The notes below the pieces were generated by a model. It ran no database searches. It was given only the letters and a program-made list of their open reading frames with translations, and was not told the origin of the DNA. Below, piece after piece: positions 8,174 to 17,265 of a DNA stretch of 64,000 nt; position 1 is the stretch's first letter, and each line of letters begins with the position of its first letter. This DNA is from JAPYTK01 sp964401935 (GTDB taxonomy: Bacteria; Myxococcota_A; Polyangia; Polyangiales; Polyangiaceae), in contig CAYOAL010000029.1 in NCBI GenBank assembly GCA_964401935.1, forward strand, positions 14,867 to 78,866, read 5' to 3'. A program made the translations under genes and the position numbers.

Positions 8174-9789
8174 GCGAGGCTCCGCTGCCGATGGGGGTTC
8201 CAGCCGAGACCGTGCTCGACGAGGCGGTTCTGATAGTAAAAGAGCAGGTTCGGATCGCGCAGCGCTACCCCTTCGTCCTGCGACTCGATCACCGGCGTGG
8301 TGTGGTAGCCGCGGAACGCACGGAGCGCCTGGGCCACGATGTCGCCCCCAGAGCAGGAGCGCACCGACGACGAGAGACACACCGCGCCGCTCTGGCTCGC
8401 GTCCACGAGGGCGTCGCGCACACGCAGCACCTCACGCGCGAGATCGTCGCGCGGCACCAGGTGATCGCGCACGCGGAGGAGCGTGAACAGGTCGCTCCCC
8501 GGTGACGACTGGCGCAGCAGATCGAAGCACGCGGCGGCCACGATGTTGGTGGACATCACGTGCGTCTCCTTCACGTAGGCGCGCGCGATCTCGGCCCCGA
8601 GCTCGCGCGTGTATTGGGCATCGCGCGAGGCATCGAGCGTCACTTTCCCGTCTTGGTTCTTCACGTAGCTCGCGGTCTCCACCCGGCGACCTCGGCGATC
8701 GTGCGACTCCCCCCGCTCGTCGACGGTGTTACCAAAGGGGTCGAGCGGCCTGCCGAACCGGATCACCACCGAGGCGTCCATGCTCAAGAGCTGTCGCGCG
8801 AAGGAGGTCACCCGACCGAGCCGCGTCGACTCGTCGTCCTCGATGATGTAGCGCGCCTTCCCCGCCTCCTGGAGATAGTCGGCGATCAGCGTCTCTGCCT
8901 CCAACGTGATGAGGTAGTTGATGGTGGCCGGCACGAAGAACACCTTGCGCTCGCGACCAGCAAGGAGCGTGCGCGTGTAGGCCTCGATCCCCGTCCCCAT
9001 CAGGCCGAGCTTGAGCCGCTGCTCCACCGCGCCGCTGCGCGACCGCGTCCCTCCCGGGAAGAACAACGAGTGGAACCCGCTCTCGATCAGCACGGTGGAG
9101 TACGTCTTCAACACGTGCTTGTACAGCCCGTGGCGGAGGCGCCGATCCACCTTGTAGGCGCCCAGGTTCTGCATGAAAAAAGAGAGGAAGGGGTTCGTGA
9201 ACAGGTTCTTGCCCGCGCCGTAGGTGGCCGGGGGCAGGCCGGAGCGCTCGAGCGCGAAGCCGAACACGATCGAGTCGAGGTTCGAGGAGTGGGTAGGCAC
9301 GAACACCAGCGTCCCTCGCGCCGCGAGGGCCTTCAGGCGTTCCACATCCCCGAGCGTCACCACCTTCTCGGCGAGTGCCTCGAGGCTGAACAGCCGCGAG
9401 GGCTCGCGCAGCATGCGAGGGAGCGCGCTCGGAGCGAGGAGGCTGGTGACGAGTGTGGGCACGAGGCGCGTCGACAGTCGATACACGCGCGGATCGAAGT
9501 TTCCGGCGATGTCGTCTGCATACTCGGCGGCCAGCTCGCGCAGCTTCGCCCGCCTCTCGCCGTCGCTCATCTTTCCCACCTTGCGCGCCACCGCCCGCCA
9601 GCCGTCGAGCCGCTCCACGTCTTTGGGGCGCTTGCTGCCGTCGAGGCGGCGGGTCTCGTGGAACGCGGCGTCGTTGAGCACCAAGAGCGGGTCGTCCACC
9701 GTCTCCACCGCGCGATCGATCGTGCGATCGACGAGGCTAGGGCGCTGACTGTTGAATCGAAAGATCGGCGCCTCGTACATCGGCGGCAT
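8170..9789 (-). CDS. PlsB-like glycerol-3-phosphate 1-acyltransferase
   Basis: 539 residues. The acyltransferase core has motif I HSSNLDS (HX4D, catalytic His/Asp), motif II around 'YGAGKNLFTNPFLSFFMQNLGAYKVDRR', motif III 'FFPGGTRSRSG' (the FPEGTRSR block with Gly in place of Glu), and motif IV 'VFFVPATINY'. Long N- and C-terminal extensions are of PlsB type rather than PlsC. The role is acylation of glycerol-3-phosphate at sn-1 at the inner membrane, which fits the coupled gpsA gene. The ATG at 9789 (MPPMYEAP) was chosen over 9780; the frame is open slightly further. The Glu-to-Gly change in motif III is notable because that Glu normally helps bind the phosphate of the acceptor. Confidence 0.85.
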   Translation of the reverse strand: MPPMYEAPIFRFNSQRPSLVDRTIDRAVETVDDPLLVLNDAAFHETRRLDGSKRPKDVERLDGWRAVARKVGKMSDGERRAKLRELAAEYADDIAGNFDPRVYRLSTRLVPTLVTSLLAPSALPRMLREPSRLFSLEALAEKVVTLGDVERLKALAARGTLVFVPTHSSNLDSIVFGFALERSGLPPATYGAGKNLFTNPFLSFFMQNLGAYKVDRRLRHGLYKHVLKTYSTVLIESGFHSLFFPGGTRSRSGAVEQRLKLGLMGTGIEAYTRTLLAGRERKVFFVPATINYLITLEAETLIADYLQEAGKARYIIEDDESTRLGRVTSFARQLLSMDASVVIRFGRPLDPFGNTVDERGESHDRRGRRVETASYVKNQDGKVTLDASRDAQYTRELGAEIARAYVKETHVMSTNIVAAACFDLLRQSSPGSDLFTLLRVRDHLVPRDDLAREVLRVRDALVDASQSGAVCLSSSVRSCSGGDIVAQALRAFRGYHTTPVIESQDEGVALRDPNLLFYYQNRLVEHGLGWNPHRQRSLA

Positions 9790-9845
9790 CTTAGCCCCGA
9801 AACGCCGCCTCATCCAATCTCACGCGCGCGGGTCCGACCAGGCCA

Positions 9846-10370
9846 CTAGCGCCGGATGCGGCGCCGCTCCTCCACCATGTGCTGTTGAATGCGGCGCCGG
9901 GCCGCCGTGTCTTCCACGAGGGTCCACACGTTGTGTCGGTAGGCGTCGGGATCCTGGGTCGTGATCTCCAGCAACATGTCGGCCGCTCGCTCCGCACGGA
10001 TCAGGTTCGACTGTCGGCCCGGGAGCTGCACCACCGCGACGCGCGCAGCGAGCCCGCCGATGGTGGCGAGCATGTGCTCGAGGATCTCGCGATACACCGC
10101 GTCGTCGAACTGATCACGACGCCCGGACCCGAAGAGGAGCAGCTTGTCGAAGGGCAGCCGCGGCCTGCCCGGGATCATCATCACCTCACCCTGGCGGCCG
10201 CTCAACCAGCCGCTGCGGAACAGGTCGGAGATGCGCCCTGCGAGGCGCCAGTCGCAGAGCCCGGCGACGCCATCGGCGGGCCGCAGATCTTCCCACACCG
10301 AGCACGCGAGCACCTCCGACTCGAGCGCGTCGAGCTGGCTGAGCAAGGGGGACACGAAGTGCAGCTCCAT
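9846..10370 (-). CDS. stand-alone M17 leucyl-aminopeptidase N-terminal-like domain protein
   Basis: 174 residues starting MELHFVSPLLSQ at 10370. The sequence follows the macro-like N-terminal domain of M17 aminopeptidases: an alternating strand/helix pattern with 'DWRLAGRISDLFRSGWLSG', 'GEVMMIPGRPRLPFDKLLLFGSG' and 'VAVVQLPG'. The catalytic metallopeptidase domain is absent, and nothing downstream encodes it. The N-terminal domain alone has regulatory or ligand-binding roles in the family; the function here is unknown. It sits between the EAL regulator (50 bases upstream) and the PlsB-like gene (56 bases downstream), all on the minus strand, so it may be part of a larger operon. Confidence 0.65.
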   Translation of the reverse strand: MELHFVSPLLSQLDALESEVLACSVWEDLRPADGVAGLCDWRLAGRISDLFRSGWLSGRQGEVMMIPGRPRLPFDKLLLFGSGRRDQFDDAVYREILEHMLATIGGLAARVAVVQLPGRQSNLIRAERAADMLLEITTQDPDAYRHNVWTLVEDTAARRRIQQHMVEERRRIRR

Positions 10371-10420
10371 GACGGCGGGCGGCGGCCATCGCACCACAGC
10401 TTGCCGCGCGCGGCGAGCGC

Positions 10421-11575
10421 TCACCAGTGAAAGGACGGAAACGGCTCGGCGGGCTTCGCGATGAAGTAGCCCTGGAACAAGTCGCACCCGAGCTCGATCA
10501 GCACGTCGCGCTCCTCGCGCGTCTCGACACCCTCACCAACCACCTGGATCCCCATCTCGCTGCACAAGGCGGTGATGGAGCGAATCAGGCGCTGCTTGAC
10601 CGGGCTCTGATGCACGTCGCGCACGAGGCTCATGTCGATCTTGACGATGTGGGGCTCGAGCAGCGCAAAGCTCGTCAGCCCGGCATAGCCAGCGCCGAGG
10701 TCGTCCACCGCGACCCGGTAGCCCACCTCACGCAGCCGCGCCACGCGCTGCCGCAGATCGTTGATCGAGGCCACCGAAGAGCGCTCGGTCACCTCCAACA
10801 CCACGCGGCTCGCGATCCGCGCCAGCGGCGTGCCCGGCTCGAGCAGCTCGTCGTCCTCGAGATCGCGCGGGTGGAGGTTCACGAACAACATGCCCGAGCC
10901 TTCGTCGGAGGCCACTGGCGCCGCGGCGCGCGCGCGCACCAGGCGCCCGAGGTCGTCGAGCCGGCCGAGCGCCTCCGCTGCGCCGAGCACCGCCCCTGGA
11001 TGTGGAAGACGCGGCTCTCGGCTCCGGAGGAGCGCCTCGTGACCGTAGAGCGTGCCAGCCTTCGTCACGATGGGCTGGTAGGCCATCCACAAGCTCTCGA
11101 GGGTTCGGTCGAACGTGGACGCGAGCTCCTCATCGGGCGCGGCGCGGGCCACCCTGGCTGCCTCACGGCGGATGAGGGCCATCCGCCGCAGCTGCACCGC
11201 CTTCTGCACCACCTCCTCGAGGCGCTCGGATGCGACCGGCTTGAGCAGATACTTGTACGCGCCGTGCTCGAGCGCTTGCACCGCGCTCTCCACCGCCGGG
11301 GCACCGGTGATGAGCACCACCGGCACGTCTTCGTCGTGGGCGTGGATGCGGCGCAACAGCTCGATGCCGTCGACCCCCGGCATGCTGATGTCGGAGAGCA
11401 CCACGTCGTAGCTCGCGTTCTCGAGCGCGGCGAGCGCCTCCGTACCGTCGGTCGCCGTGTCGACACGGTAGCCCATGTGCCTGAGCACCCGCGCCGTAGC
11501 ACGGAGGGGCTCTGGCTCGTCATCCGCGAGAAGCAGCCTCCCCCGGACCTGAGTGTCGAGATCCGTATCGCCCAT
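10421..11575 (-). CDS. response regulator with EAL c-di-GMP phosphodiesterase domain
   Basis: 384 residues. The receiver (about 12-130) has D18-D19, phospho-acceptor D62 in 'VVLSDISMPG' and 'YLLKPV'. The EAL domain (about 165-378) keeps the signature 'GHEALLRS', metal and substrate positions 'FVNLHP', 'LEVTERS', 'VDDLGAGYAGL', 'IVKIDMSLV', 'GEGVETREE', and ends 'QGYFIAKPAEPF'. These are the residues needed for catalysis, so the protein is probably an active phosphodiesterase that degrades cyclic-di-GMP under control of phosphorylation. No kinase is adjacent. A PilZ receptor gene occurs in the same window at 38.2 kb. The ATG at 11575 gives a normal receiver N-terminus. Confidence 0.9.
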   Translation of the reverse strand: MGDTDLDTQVRGRLLLADDEPEPLRATARVLRHMGYRVDTATDGTEALAALENASYDVVLSDISMPGVDGIELLRRIHAHDEDVPVVLITGAPAVESAVQALEHGAYKYLLKPVASERLEEVVQKAVQLRRMALIRREAARVARAAPDEELASTFDRTLESLWMAYQPIVTKAGTLYGHEALLRSREPRLPHPGAVLGAAEALGRLDDLGRLVRARAAAPVASDEGSGMLFVNLHPRDLEDDELLEPGTPLARIASRVVLEVTERSSVASINDLRQRVARLREVGYRVAVDDLGAGYAGLTSFALLEPHIVKIDMSLVRDVHQSPVKQRLIRSITALCSEMGIQVVGEGVETREERDVLIELGCDLFQGYFIAKPAEPFPSFHW

Positions 11576-11798
11576 CGCTGCTCCACCCTACCCCAACTCC
11601 GCCCCGTGTGATCGCGTTCGCGCCGCAAGCAGAAGGAAATCATCACGCCAGGCGAGCGGTTCCACGCCCCCCGCGGCGCCGCCGAGCGCGCTGCCGACGG
11701 CGCTGCGAGGTGCGCCCCAACGAGCGCACGACGGGCCCGGGAGGGGCTCGGTCGCGGTCACGCTTGCCCCACGGCGCGACATTTGGTCACGTGGCGTC

Positions 11799-12242
11799 GT
11801 GAACACCGATGTGACCCTGGCGGTTGGCGCGGAGGACAACGCCCTGTCCCAGTGGCTGGCCGAACGCATCCAGGACAACCTGCGGGTGAATCCACACGTC
11901 CGCCGAGACTTCGAGGCGATGCGCGCGGCGGTGGCGATGGTCGCGCCCGATCGCCAACTCCAGACCACGCTGCGCTTCGACCACGGGCACCTCGCGATCC
12001 ACGACGGCGTGCTCGGGATCCCCGACCTCACGTTCTGTGCGGATCACGCGGTGCTCGTCGGTCTTCAGAACGTGCCGCTGTCGCGTGCGGGGCGGTTGCC
12101 GCTGCCGCCGCTCTCGCGGAGCCGCGCCACCCTGTGGCGACAGTCGGTGGTGGAGGTGGTGACGGGCGAGCTCAAGATCTACGGCTTGATGCAACACCCG
12201 CGGCTGGTGGTTCGGATGCTCCGCCTGCTCTCGAGCGGCTAA
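11799..12242 (+). CDS. SCP2-like small protein, uncertain
   Basis: 147 residues from a GTG at 11799. The strand pattern 'TTLRFDHGHLAIHDG', 'PDLTFCADHAVLVGLQNV' and the end 'VTGELKIYGLMQHPRLVVRMLRLLS' resemble the SCP-2 sterol/lipid-binding fold, where a final 'G.LKI.G' strand precedes a C-terminal helix. This is a pattern judgement, not a firm family match. If correct, the protein would bind a hydrophobic ligand in the cytosol. It is the only plus-strand gene in a minus-strand block and its 3' end overlaps the convergent DUF721 gene by 71 bases. Confidence 0.5.
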   Translation: MNTDVTLAVGAEDNALSQWLAERIQDNLRVNPHVRRDFEAMRAAVAMVAPDRQLQTTLRFDHGHLAIHDGVLGIPDLTFCADHAVLVGLQNVPLSRAGRLPLPPLSRSRATLWRQSVVEVVTGELKIYGLMQHPRLVVRMLRLLSSG

Positions 12243-12681
12243 CCTCCTCCACCATGCTCAGCGACTTGGCCGCGGCGTCGGCCACCGCGGCCCGCAGCGC
12301 GTCGTCAGCCACGCGGCTCACGAGCGGCTCGAGCGAGCGGGGGAGCCGCGCGTCCCTCGGGGCCGCCACCTTGGGTGGCTCCCGCGGGGGCTGCGGCGTC
12401 TTCAACACACCGACCGAAAAACGCAGCGAGTCGGCCTCGACCCCGCGCTCGCGAAGCTGCGAGAGAATGTCCGCGGCGAGGAGCGCGAGCTCGTTGGCCC
12501 ACGCCGCGCTCGTCACGCGCACGAAGAGCACGCCCTTGTCGATGCGCACCGGCTCCGCGCGACGGGCGATCCGCGTCCCGAGCGCCGCCTCCCACACCCC
12601 CTGTGGGATGGGCGAGCCCCCCAACGCCTTGGGCGGCGTGAGCGTCGGCGTGTTGGCGAGCACTGCGTCGAGCTTCAACAT
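12172..12681 (-). CDS. DUF721 (DciA-like) protein
   Basis: 169 residues. The core 'GVWEAALGTRIARRAEPVRIDKGVLFVRVTS' followed by 'WANELALLAADILSQLRERG' is the DUF721/DciA domain. DciA proteins of this family act as replicative-helicase (DnaB) loaders or operators in bacteria lacking DnaC/DnaI. That role is inferred from the family. The C-terminal third is low-complexity and runs into the 3' end of the convergent plus-strand gene. The ATG at 12681 is preceded by the minus-strand start region only; a lipoprotein gene lies 14 bases upstream on the same strand's 5' side. Confidence 0.75.
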   Translation of the reverse strand: MLKLDAVLANTPTLTPPKALGGSPIPQGVWEAALGTRIARRAEPVRIDKGVLFVRVTSAAWANELALLAADILSQLRERGVEADSLRFSVGVLKTPQPPREPPKVAAPRDARLPRSLEPLVSRVADDALRAAVADAAAKSLSMVEEVSRSRAGGASEPPAAGVASSRRS

Positions 12682-12695
12682 CGAGCGCCTTCAGC

Positions 12696-13574
12696 CTACT
12701 CCGCGCTCAAGAGCGAGGAGAAGAAGTATGTGCCCTCGCGCCGCGCATCCCGCCTCACCTTGAAGCGGAGGCCATCCTCGAGCACCTCGGTCACCGTGCC
12801 CCGCTCGTAGCCAGTGGCCCAGCGGTATGCGCGCACCGGCGCCCCCACCGCGAGCTTGTCGGGTGGCAAGGGGAGCGCCGTCACGCGCCCTCGATCGTGC
12901 ACCTCCACGTGACCGCTCGAGGTGCGCACCCACACGTGCTCGCCAGTGAGGGCGAGCGCGAGGCCGCGCGAGGTGCTGCCCGCTTTGGGGAAGCCCACAT
13001 ACGCCAGCGGCGCGAGGCCCGTCACCGGCGCCTCGACGTGATCCGCCTCGGTGGTCTTGGTGGTTCCTCCCTGGTCGTAGTGGATCTTGATCGACTCGCC
13101 TCCGACGACCTGCGCCACCCGACCGATGAACGCGGGAGTGCTCGGCGTGTAGAACAGCACAAGGCTGCCGTCGGTGAGTCGCGGCAGCGCACGCGCCGGG
13201 TGCACCAGCGCTGGATGCACACCGTCGACGCGCTGGGAGGTGCGGCTCCGCAGCGACACCAGACCGTCGTAGATACCGTCCACCGTGAAGATCGCGACGT
13301 CGACCATCTCGGAGGTGCCGATCGGGGTCGATGCCCAGACCCGATCGCCCTTTGCGAGCGTCGGCGCCGCCTGCGGCTCCACGGCGGGGAGCTGCTCCAC
13401 CCAGCTCGGCGTGGGCGCGCTCGCTGCGCCCGAAGACGCCGCGGGGAGCACGGGCTCCGGCCCACCCCGAGGGGGAGGCGGCGGCAGCTCCACCGCGGCG
13501 TCCGAGCAGCCCACGACGAGCGCAGCGAGCCCGAGCGCCGAGAGGTGGAGCGAGCGGATCCTTGGGCGCGACAC
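12696..13574 (-). CDS. hypothetical lipoprotein
   Basis: 292 residues from GTG 13574. A signal peptide ends in the lipobox 'LAALVVGC' (Cys at about residue 21), followed by a Pro/Ala-rich linker and a beta-rich domain with repeated 'GDRVWASTPIG', 'PAFIGRVAQVVGGESIKIHYDQGG' and 'GAPVRAYRWATGYERGTVTEVLEDGLRFKVRR' segments. These look like small Tudor/SH3-type beta units. No enzymatic motif is visible. The frame is open a little further upstream, but the chosen start places the lipobox correctly. The product is probably anchored in the envelope; the function is not recognised. Confidence 0.7.
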   Translation of the reverse strand: MSRPRIRSLHLSALGLAALVVGCSDAAVELPPPPPRGGPEPVLPAASSGAASAPTPSWVEQLPAVEPQAAPTLAKGDRVWASTPIGTSEMVDVAIFTVDGIYDGLVSLRSRTSQRVDGVHPALVHPARALPRLTDGSLVLFYTPSTPAFIGRVAQVVGGESIKIHYDQGGTTKTTEADHVEAPVTGLAPLAYVGFPKAGSTSRGLALALTGEHVWVRTSSGHVEVHDRGRVTALPLPPDKLAVGAPVRAYRWATGYERGTVTEVLEDGLRFKVRRDARREGTYFFSSLLSAE

Positions 13575-13700
13575 GACGCGCACATCGTACCGCGTCCTGC
13601 AGCCTCGTGACCGATTCTCGCGCCTCCGCGTGGGCTCGAGGAACACCGCCCGTCCCCCCGGCACGGCCACCGGCGCGCGGAGCCCCAGGGTCCTGGTTCG

Positions 13701-14774
13701 CTAGAGCAGGTTGGAGGCGGCCCGGTCGAGCAACCCGTCGAGCACCTCGAACAGCTCGCGGTTGCCGTCTTGACGATAGCCGTCGAGCGCTGACGCGTAA
13801 GCGTCGATGCGGGCGAGGAAGGCGTTGACGTGCGCCGGATCGTCGAGCGACCGAGCCGCCATACCAAACCCCTCCGCCTCGAGGTAGCGCGCGTTGAGCA
13901 CCTGTTCGAACTGCCCCTCGAGCGGCACCGCCAGCATCGGCTTGCCGAGGTAGACCGCCTCTCCCATGAGGGTGAAGCCGCCACCGGCGATGACGGCGCG
14001 GGAGGTGGCCAGGTCCTCGATGAAGCCGTCCTCGGAGAAGGGCCGAAACAGGAGATTGTCCTCTACCGCGTCCTCCTTGAGGTCGCGCCTCGCCCCGTAC
14101 ACCCGACACGGGATCCCGGTCTTCTTCAGGGTGGACAACAGCGTCACAGCCCCCTCCCCCGTCTGATACACGAGCACATGCTCCCCCCGCTCACGATGAG
14201 CCTCGAGGATCTCGCGGCGCAGGATGGGCGCGACGAGCGTGGTGCGCTTCTTTCGCACCGACGGGCGAAAGAAGGTGGCGATCACGTAGTGGGCGCAGCC
14301 GGGCAGCTTGGCCTTCACGAAGGCGCGCGTGAGGCGGAACACGGCCTTGTGGCCCTTGATGAGCGCCTTGTCGTGTCGGCATCGATTGATGATCTGCATG
14401 TTGTCGATGGAGATCACCGGGAGGCCATGCGCCTTGGCGTAGAGGTACGTCCACGACTCGAAGTCGCTGATCACCAACTCCGGCTCGAACGAGCTGAGCA
14501 TGTCGAAATAGGTGGCCACGTTGCCAGGCACCCCCCGCGCGCCCTGCGCGATGTTCGACCACAACGTCTTGCCCGGCTGCACGCGGTTGTCCTCGTAGAT
14601 CATGTGCAGACCGTGGATGCCGCGCACCCCGTCGAAGTGCTTCTGTAAGAAGCCCACGGCGCGCCCGGAGGTAACAATCTCAACCTCGTGCTCCGGAACG
14701 AGGTGCTCGAGGACGACCCGCGAGCGGATCGCGTGGCCCATGCCTTCGCCAGTGACGCCGTAGAGGATCTTCAC
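13701..14774 (-). CDS. MJ1255/VC2487-type glycosyltransferase
   Basis: 357 residues with the GT-B architecture of the MJ1255/VC2487 family. The N-terminal 'MKILYGVTGEGMGHAIRSRV' is the donor/acceptor loop, the linker region has 'LVISDFESW', and the C-terminal half has 'EHVLVYQTGEG', 'AVIAGGGFTLMGEAVYLGKPMLAVPLEGQFEQ', the typical nucleotide-sugar binding block of GT28-like enzymes. The enzyme would transfer a sugar from a nucleotide donor; the acceptor is unknown. The gene precedes (in transcription order follows) the histidine kinase at 14814 by 39 bases, so co-transcription is possible. Confidence 0.85.
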   Translation of the reverse strand: MKILYGVTGEGMGHAIRSRVVLEHLVPEHEVEIVTSGRAVGFLQKHFDGVRGIHGLHMIYEDNRVQPGKTLWSNIAQGARGVPGNVATYFDMLSSFEPELVISDFESWTYLYAKAHGLPVISIDNMQIINRCRHDKALIKGHKAVFRLTRAFVKAKLPGCAHYVIATFFRPSVRKKRTTLVAPILRREILEAHRERGEHVLVYQTGEGAVTLLSTLKKTGIPCRVYGARRDLKEDAVEDNLLFRPFSEDGFIEDLATSRAVIAGGGFTLMGEAVYLGKPMLAVPLEGQFEQVLNARYLEAEGFGMAARSLDDPAHVNAFLARIDAYASALDGYRQDGNRELFEVLDGLLDRAASNLL

Positions 14775-14813
14775 AGCGGCGTCCTACGACGGCGAAGAAC
14801 GCGCAGGAAGAGC

Positions 14814-16058
14814 TCACGCTCCGCGCGGGACGCTCGAGCGTCCGCGCTTCCAGTCCCGCGGCCACGTGAAGGTGAAGCGCGCTCCCCCCTGCTCCCGCTC
14901 GGCGACCGCGATGGTGCCTCCCGCCTCCTCGACGATGCGCTTCACCAAGGCGAGCCCCATCCCGCTCCCCTCCACGGTGTCGCGACGCTCGAGCTTCTCG
15001 AACATCTTGAACACGCGCTCGCGCTCGGACGCGGGGATGCCCGGCCCGTCGTCCTCCACGAAGAACGCCACCTCGGCGCTCCCCACCTCGGCACCGATCG
15101 CGATCCGTCCACCGCCCACGTGATGGTGTTTCACCGCGTTCGTCACGAGGTTCAAGAACACCCGCTCGAGCGGCCCGCGCGCCGTCTTCATGCGGGGGAG
15201 TGGACCGATCTCGAAGGTAAAGGCGTCGTTGCCCAAGAGCTCCACCACGCCGTCCACCAACGCCGCCACGTCCACCTCCTCCGCGGCCACGCTGTTGCGC
15301 CCCACGCGCGCGTAGTCGAGGAGCCCCACCATCAGGTCGTCCATGCGGGTCACGCGACGCTGCAACAGCTCGAGGTGCGCGCGGGTCTCCTCCCCCACCC
15401 CCTCGCCCAAATCCTCGGCGAGCCACTCCGCGAGCTGCTGGATCGCGCGGAGCGGCGCCCGGAGATCGTGGCTGGCCACGTAGGCAAACTCCTCCATGGC
15501 GCGCACCCGCCCCGCTTGCTCGCGCCTCACAGCCTCCGCCTGCTCGGACGAGACGCGGTCGGTGACGTTGCGGATGACGATCATCACGTCGCGCTCCGGC
15601 AACGCCAACAGACGCGCTTCGAAGTGCATCGCGCTCTCGCCGCCGCCGATCCGATACTGCACGGTGGTGCTGTTGCGGTTGCGGCACACGAACTCGAGCG
15701 GATACCGCACCGCCGCCATCGCCTCCGGCGCCAGCGTCTGCGCGAGCGTGGCGCCCCGCCGCCGCGTGCGGAGGTTGGGATCCTCGCCCGCGCTGCCGCC
15801 ACGACAGTCGACGACCTCTCCCCCCTCGGTGACGCGCAGGAACACGTCGGGGAGCGACGAGAAGATGGCGTTGAGCTCACCGTTGGCCCGCAAGAGCTCG
15901 GAGGAGCTCAGCTCGAGCGACCGCTCGAGCATCGCGCGGTCTTGGTCGTACTGCACGTAGGCTTCGTCCACCATCACGAGGAGCTCGACGAGCTCCGACG
16001 AGAGCTCCGCTTGGGCACCCAGCGCACGGCGCAGCTGGCGCGCGAGCAGCTTGTGCAT
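14814..16058 (-). CDS. PAS-type sensor histidine kinase, cytoplasmic
   Basis: 414 residues from the ATG at 16058 (MHKLLARQLRRALG); the frame allows a GTG at 16106 that would overlap the FIST stop. An N-terminal coiled segment and a PAS-like domain ('LNAIFSSLPDVFLRVTEGGEVVDC' region) precede the HisKA box 'YVASHDLRAPLRAIQQL' and an ATPase domain with 'FLNLVTNAVKHHHVGGG', 'VEDDGPGIP' and 'GSGMGLALVKRIVEEAGG'. No membrane segment is seen. It follows the FIST-domain gene by 37 bases, so FIST is the likely sensory input. It is closely similar in its HisKA region to the kinase at 17640-19025. Confidence 0.9.
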   Translation of the reverse strand: MHKLLARQLRRALGAQAELSSELVELLVMVDEAYVQYDQDRAMLERSLELSSSELLRANGELNAIFSSLPDVFLRVTEGGEVVDCRGGSAGEDPNLRTRRRGATLAQTLAPEAMAAVRYPLEFVCRNRNSTTVQYRIGGGESAMHFEARLLALPERDVMIVIRNVTDRVSSEQAEAVRREQAGRVRAMEEFAYVASHDLRAPLRAIQQLAEWLAEDLGEGVGEETRAHLELLQRRVTRMDDLMVGLLDYARVGRNSVAAEEVDVAALVDGVVELLGNDAFTFEIGPLPRMKTARGPLERVFLNLVTNAVKHHHVGGGRIAIGAEVGSAEVAFFVEDDGPGIPASERERVFKMFEKLERRDTVEGSGMGLALVKRIVEEAGGTIAVAEREQGGARFTFTWPRDWKRGRSSVPRGA

Positions 16059-16095
16059 CGGATCGGGGAGCGGCCGGCCGGCGGCGGGGAAGGTG

Positions 16096-17256
16096 CTAGG
16101 TCTCACGGAAGGTGGTGATCGTCATCGTCTGGTTGTGGAGGTCGCAGCTCGCGTCCGGTGCTGCGGGACAAATCTCGCCGTAAGAGTAGAACCCGGTGAG
16201 CGTGGCCTGGTCGCCGAGGACACCCGCCACCGCCTCCACCTCCTCCTCGGTGCGCTGCTTGAGCACCAACTTGCGCCCCACGCAGCTGATCAAGATCGCG
16301 AGCTCTGCTTGCCCCCCTCGCATCGTGTCGTGACCGCGGCGCGCCGCCCCCTCCGCACCCTCGACGAGGCGATCGAAGTTGGCCTTCATGAGCTGAGCCG
16401 ACGCCCCTTCGGGAATATCGCCGGCGAAGGTCAAGCTCTGGGCCGCCTCGTCGACGGCGAGGATCGTGCGCACCAGCGCCTCGTCCCCCTCCCGGCGTCG
16501 AATGTTGAGCGGAAAGAGCAAGCCGGTCGCGGGGAGGCCTTCGGCGTGCTCGCCGAGATACGTCTTGTACAGCTCGAGGGCAGGCTCGCCGTCGAGCTCG
16601 AACAACACGTTGCCCTCGGAGCGGGTCACCTGCCGCACCGGCCCGAACGTGTCCCAGCCCCCCAACGAGCCGAAGCCCACGCGCAGCCGCTCGCCGTAGA
16701 AGCCCACCACCGCCACCGCGTCGCGCAAGAGCTCGTCGCACACCACGAGGGTCTGCTCGAACCGATCGCCGTCGCCGGCCAGGCCTCCCGTCACCTCGAC
16801 CCCGCGCGGAAGCCCGGCGTAGAGCCCACGCACGAGCTCGCTGCCGTTCACCCCCTGACCATCCGAGAGCACCATCACGTGCCGGAGTCCGTCGGGCTCG
16901 AGCATCGCGCCGAGCTTCCGTCCGGCTGCCTCGCTCCCCGCCGCGTCGAGGGCCACCGAGCGGCTCACAACGCGCGTGCCCTCGAACGCGACCGCGGTCG
17001 CCACCACGGTGTCGTCGTAGACGTGGGTGTTCGCGATCTCCCCCGCGGTGGAACAGCCGAACAACGTCGCCCTCGGGTAGGCCTCACGAAGCGCCGGCAA
17101 CCACGCGCCAGCGCCGAGCACGTCGCGCCCACCGAACACCCACACGAGCTGAGCGCTCGCGGCGAGGGCGGGCGACGCTCCGCTCCACGCCCCTTGGGCC
17201 CACACGCGCTGCTCCGATCTCACCAGGCACACCCCATCCGGTGTATGATACTTCAA
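16096..17256 (-). CDS. FIST N/C-domain sensor protein
   Basis: 386 residues spanning both FIST domains. Typical segments are 'AQLVWVFGGRDVL', 'LFGCSTAGEIA', 'VNGSELVRGLYAGLP', 'VEVTGGLAGDGDRFEQTLV', 'AVAVVGFYGERLRVGFGSLGGWDTFGP', and in the C-terminal half 'CVGRKLVLKQRTEEEVEAV' and 'TGFYSYGEICP'. FIST domains are predicted small-ligand sensors, probably for amino acids or related compounds, and are usually partnered with histidine kinases or GGDEF proteins. Here the kinase directly downstream (37 bases) is the expected partner. No membrane segment is present, so sensing is cytoplasmic. Confidence 0.9.
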   Translation of the reverse strand: MKYHTPDGVCLVRSEQRVWAQGAWSGASPALAASAQLVWVFGGRDVLGAGAWLPALREAYPRATLFGCSTAGEIANTHVYDDTVVATAVAFEGTRVVSRSVALDAAGSEAAGRKLGAMLEPDGLRHVMVLSDGQGVNGSELVRGLYAGLPRGVEVTGGLAGDGDRFEQTLVVCDELLRDAVAVVGFYGERLRVGFGSLGGWDTFGPVRQVTRSEGNVLFELDGEPALELYKTYLGEHAEGLPATGLLFPLNIRRREGDEALVRTILAVDEAAQSLTFAGDIPEGASAQLMKANFDRLVEGAEGAARRGHDTMRGGQAELAILISCVGRKLVLKQRTEEEVEAVAGVLGDQATLTGFYSYGEICPAAPDASCDLHNQTMTITTFRET

Positions 17257-17265
17257 TCCCCGCGT

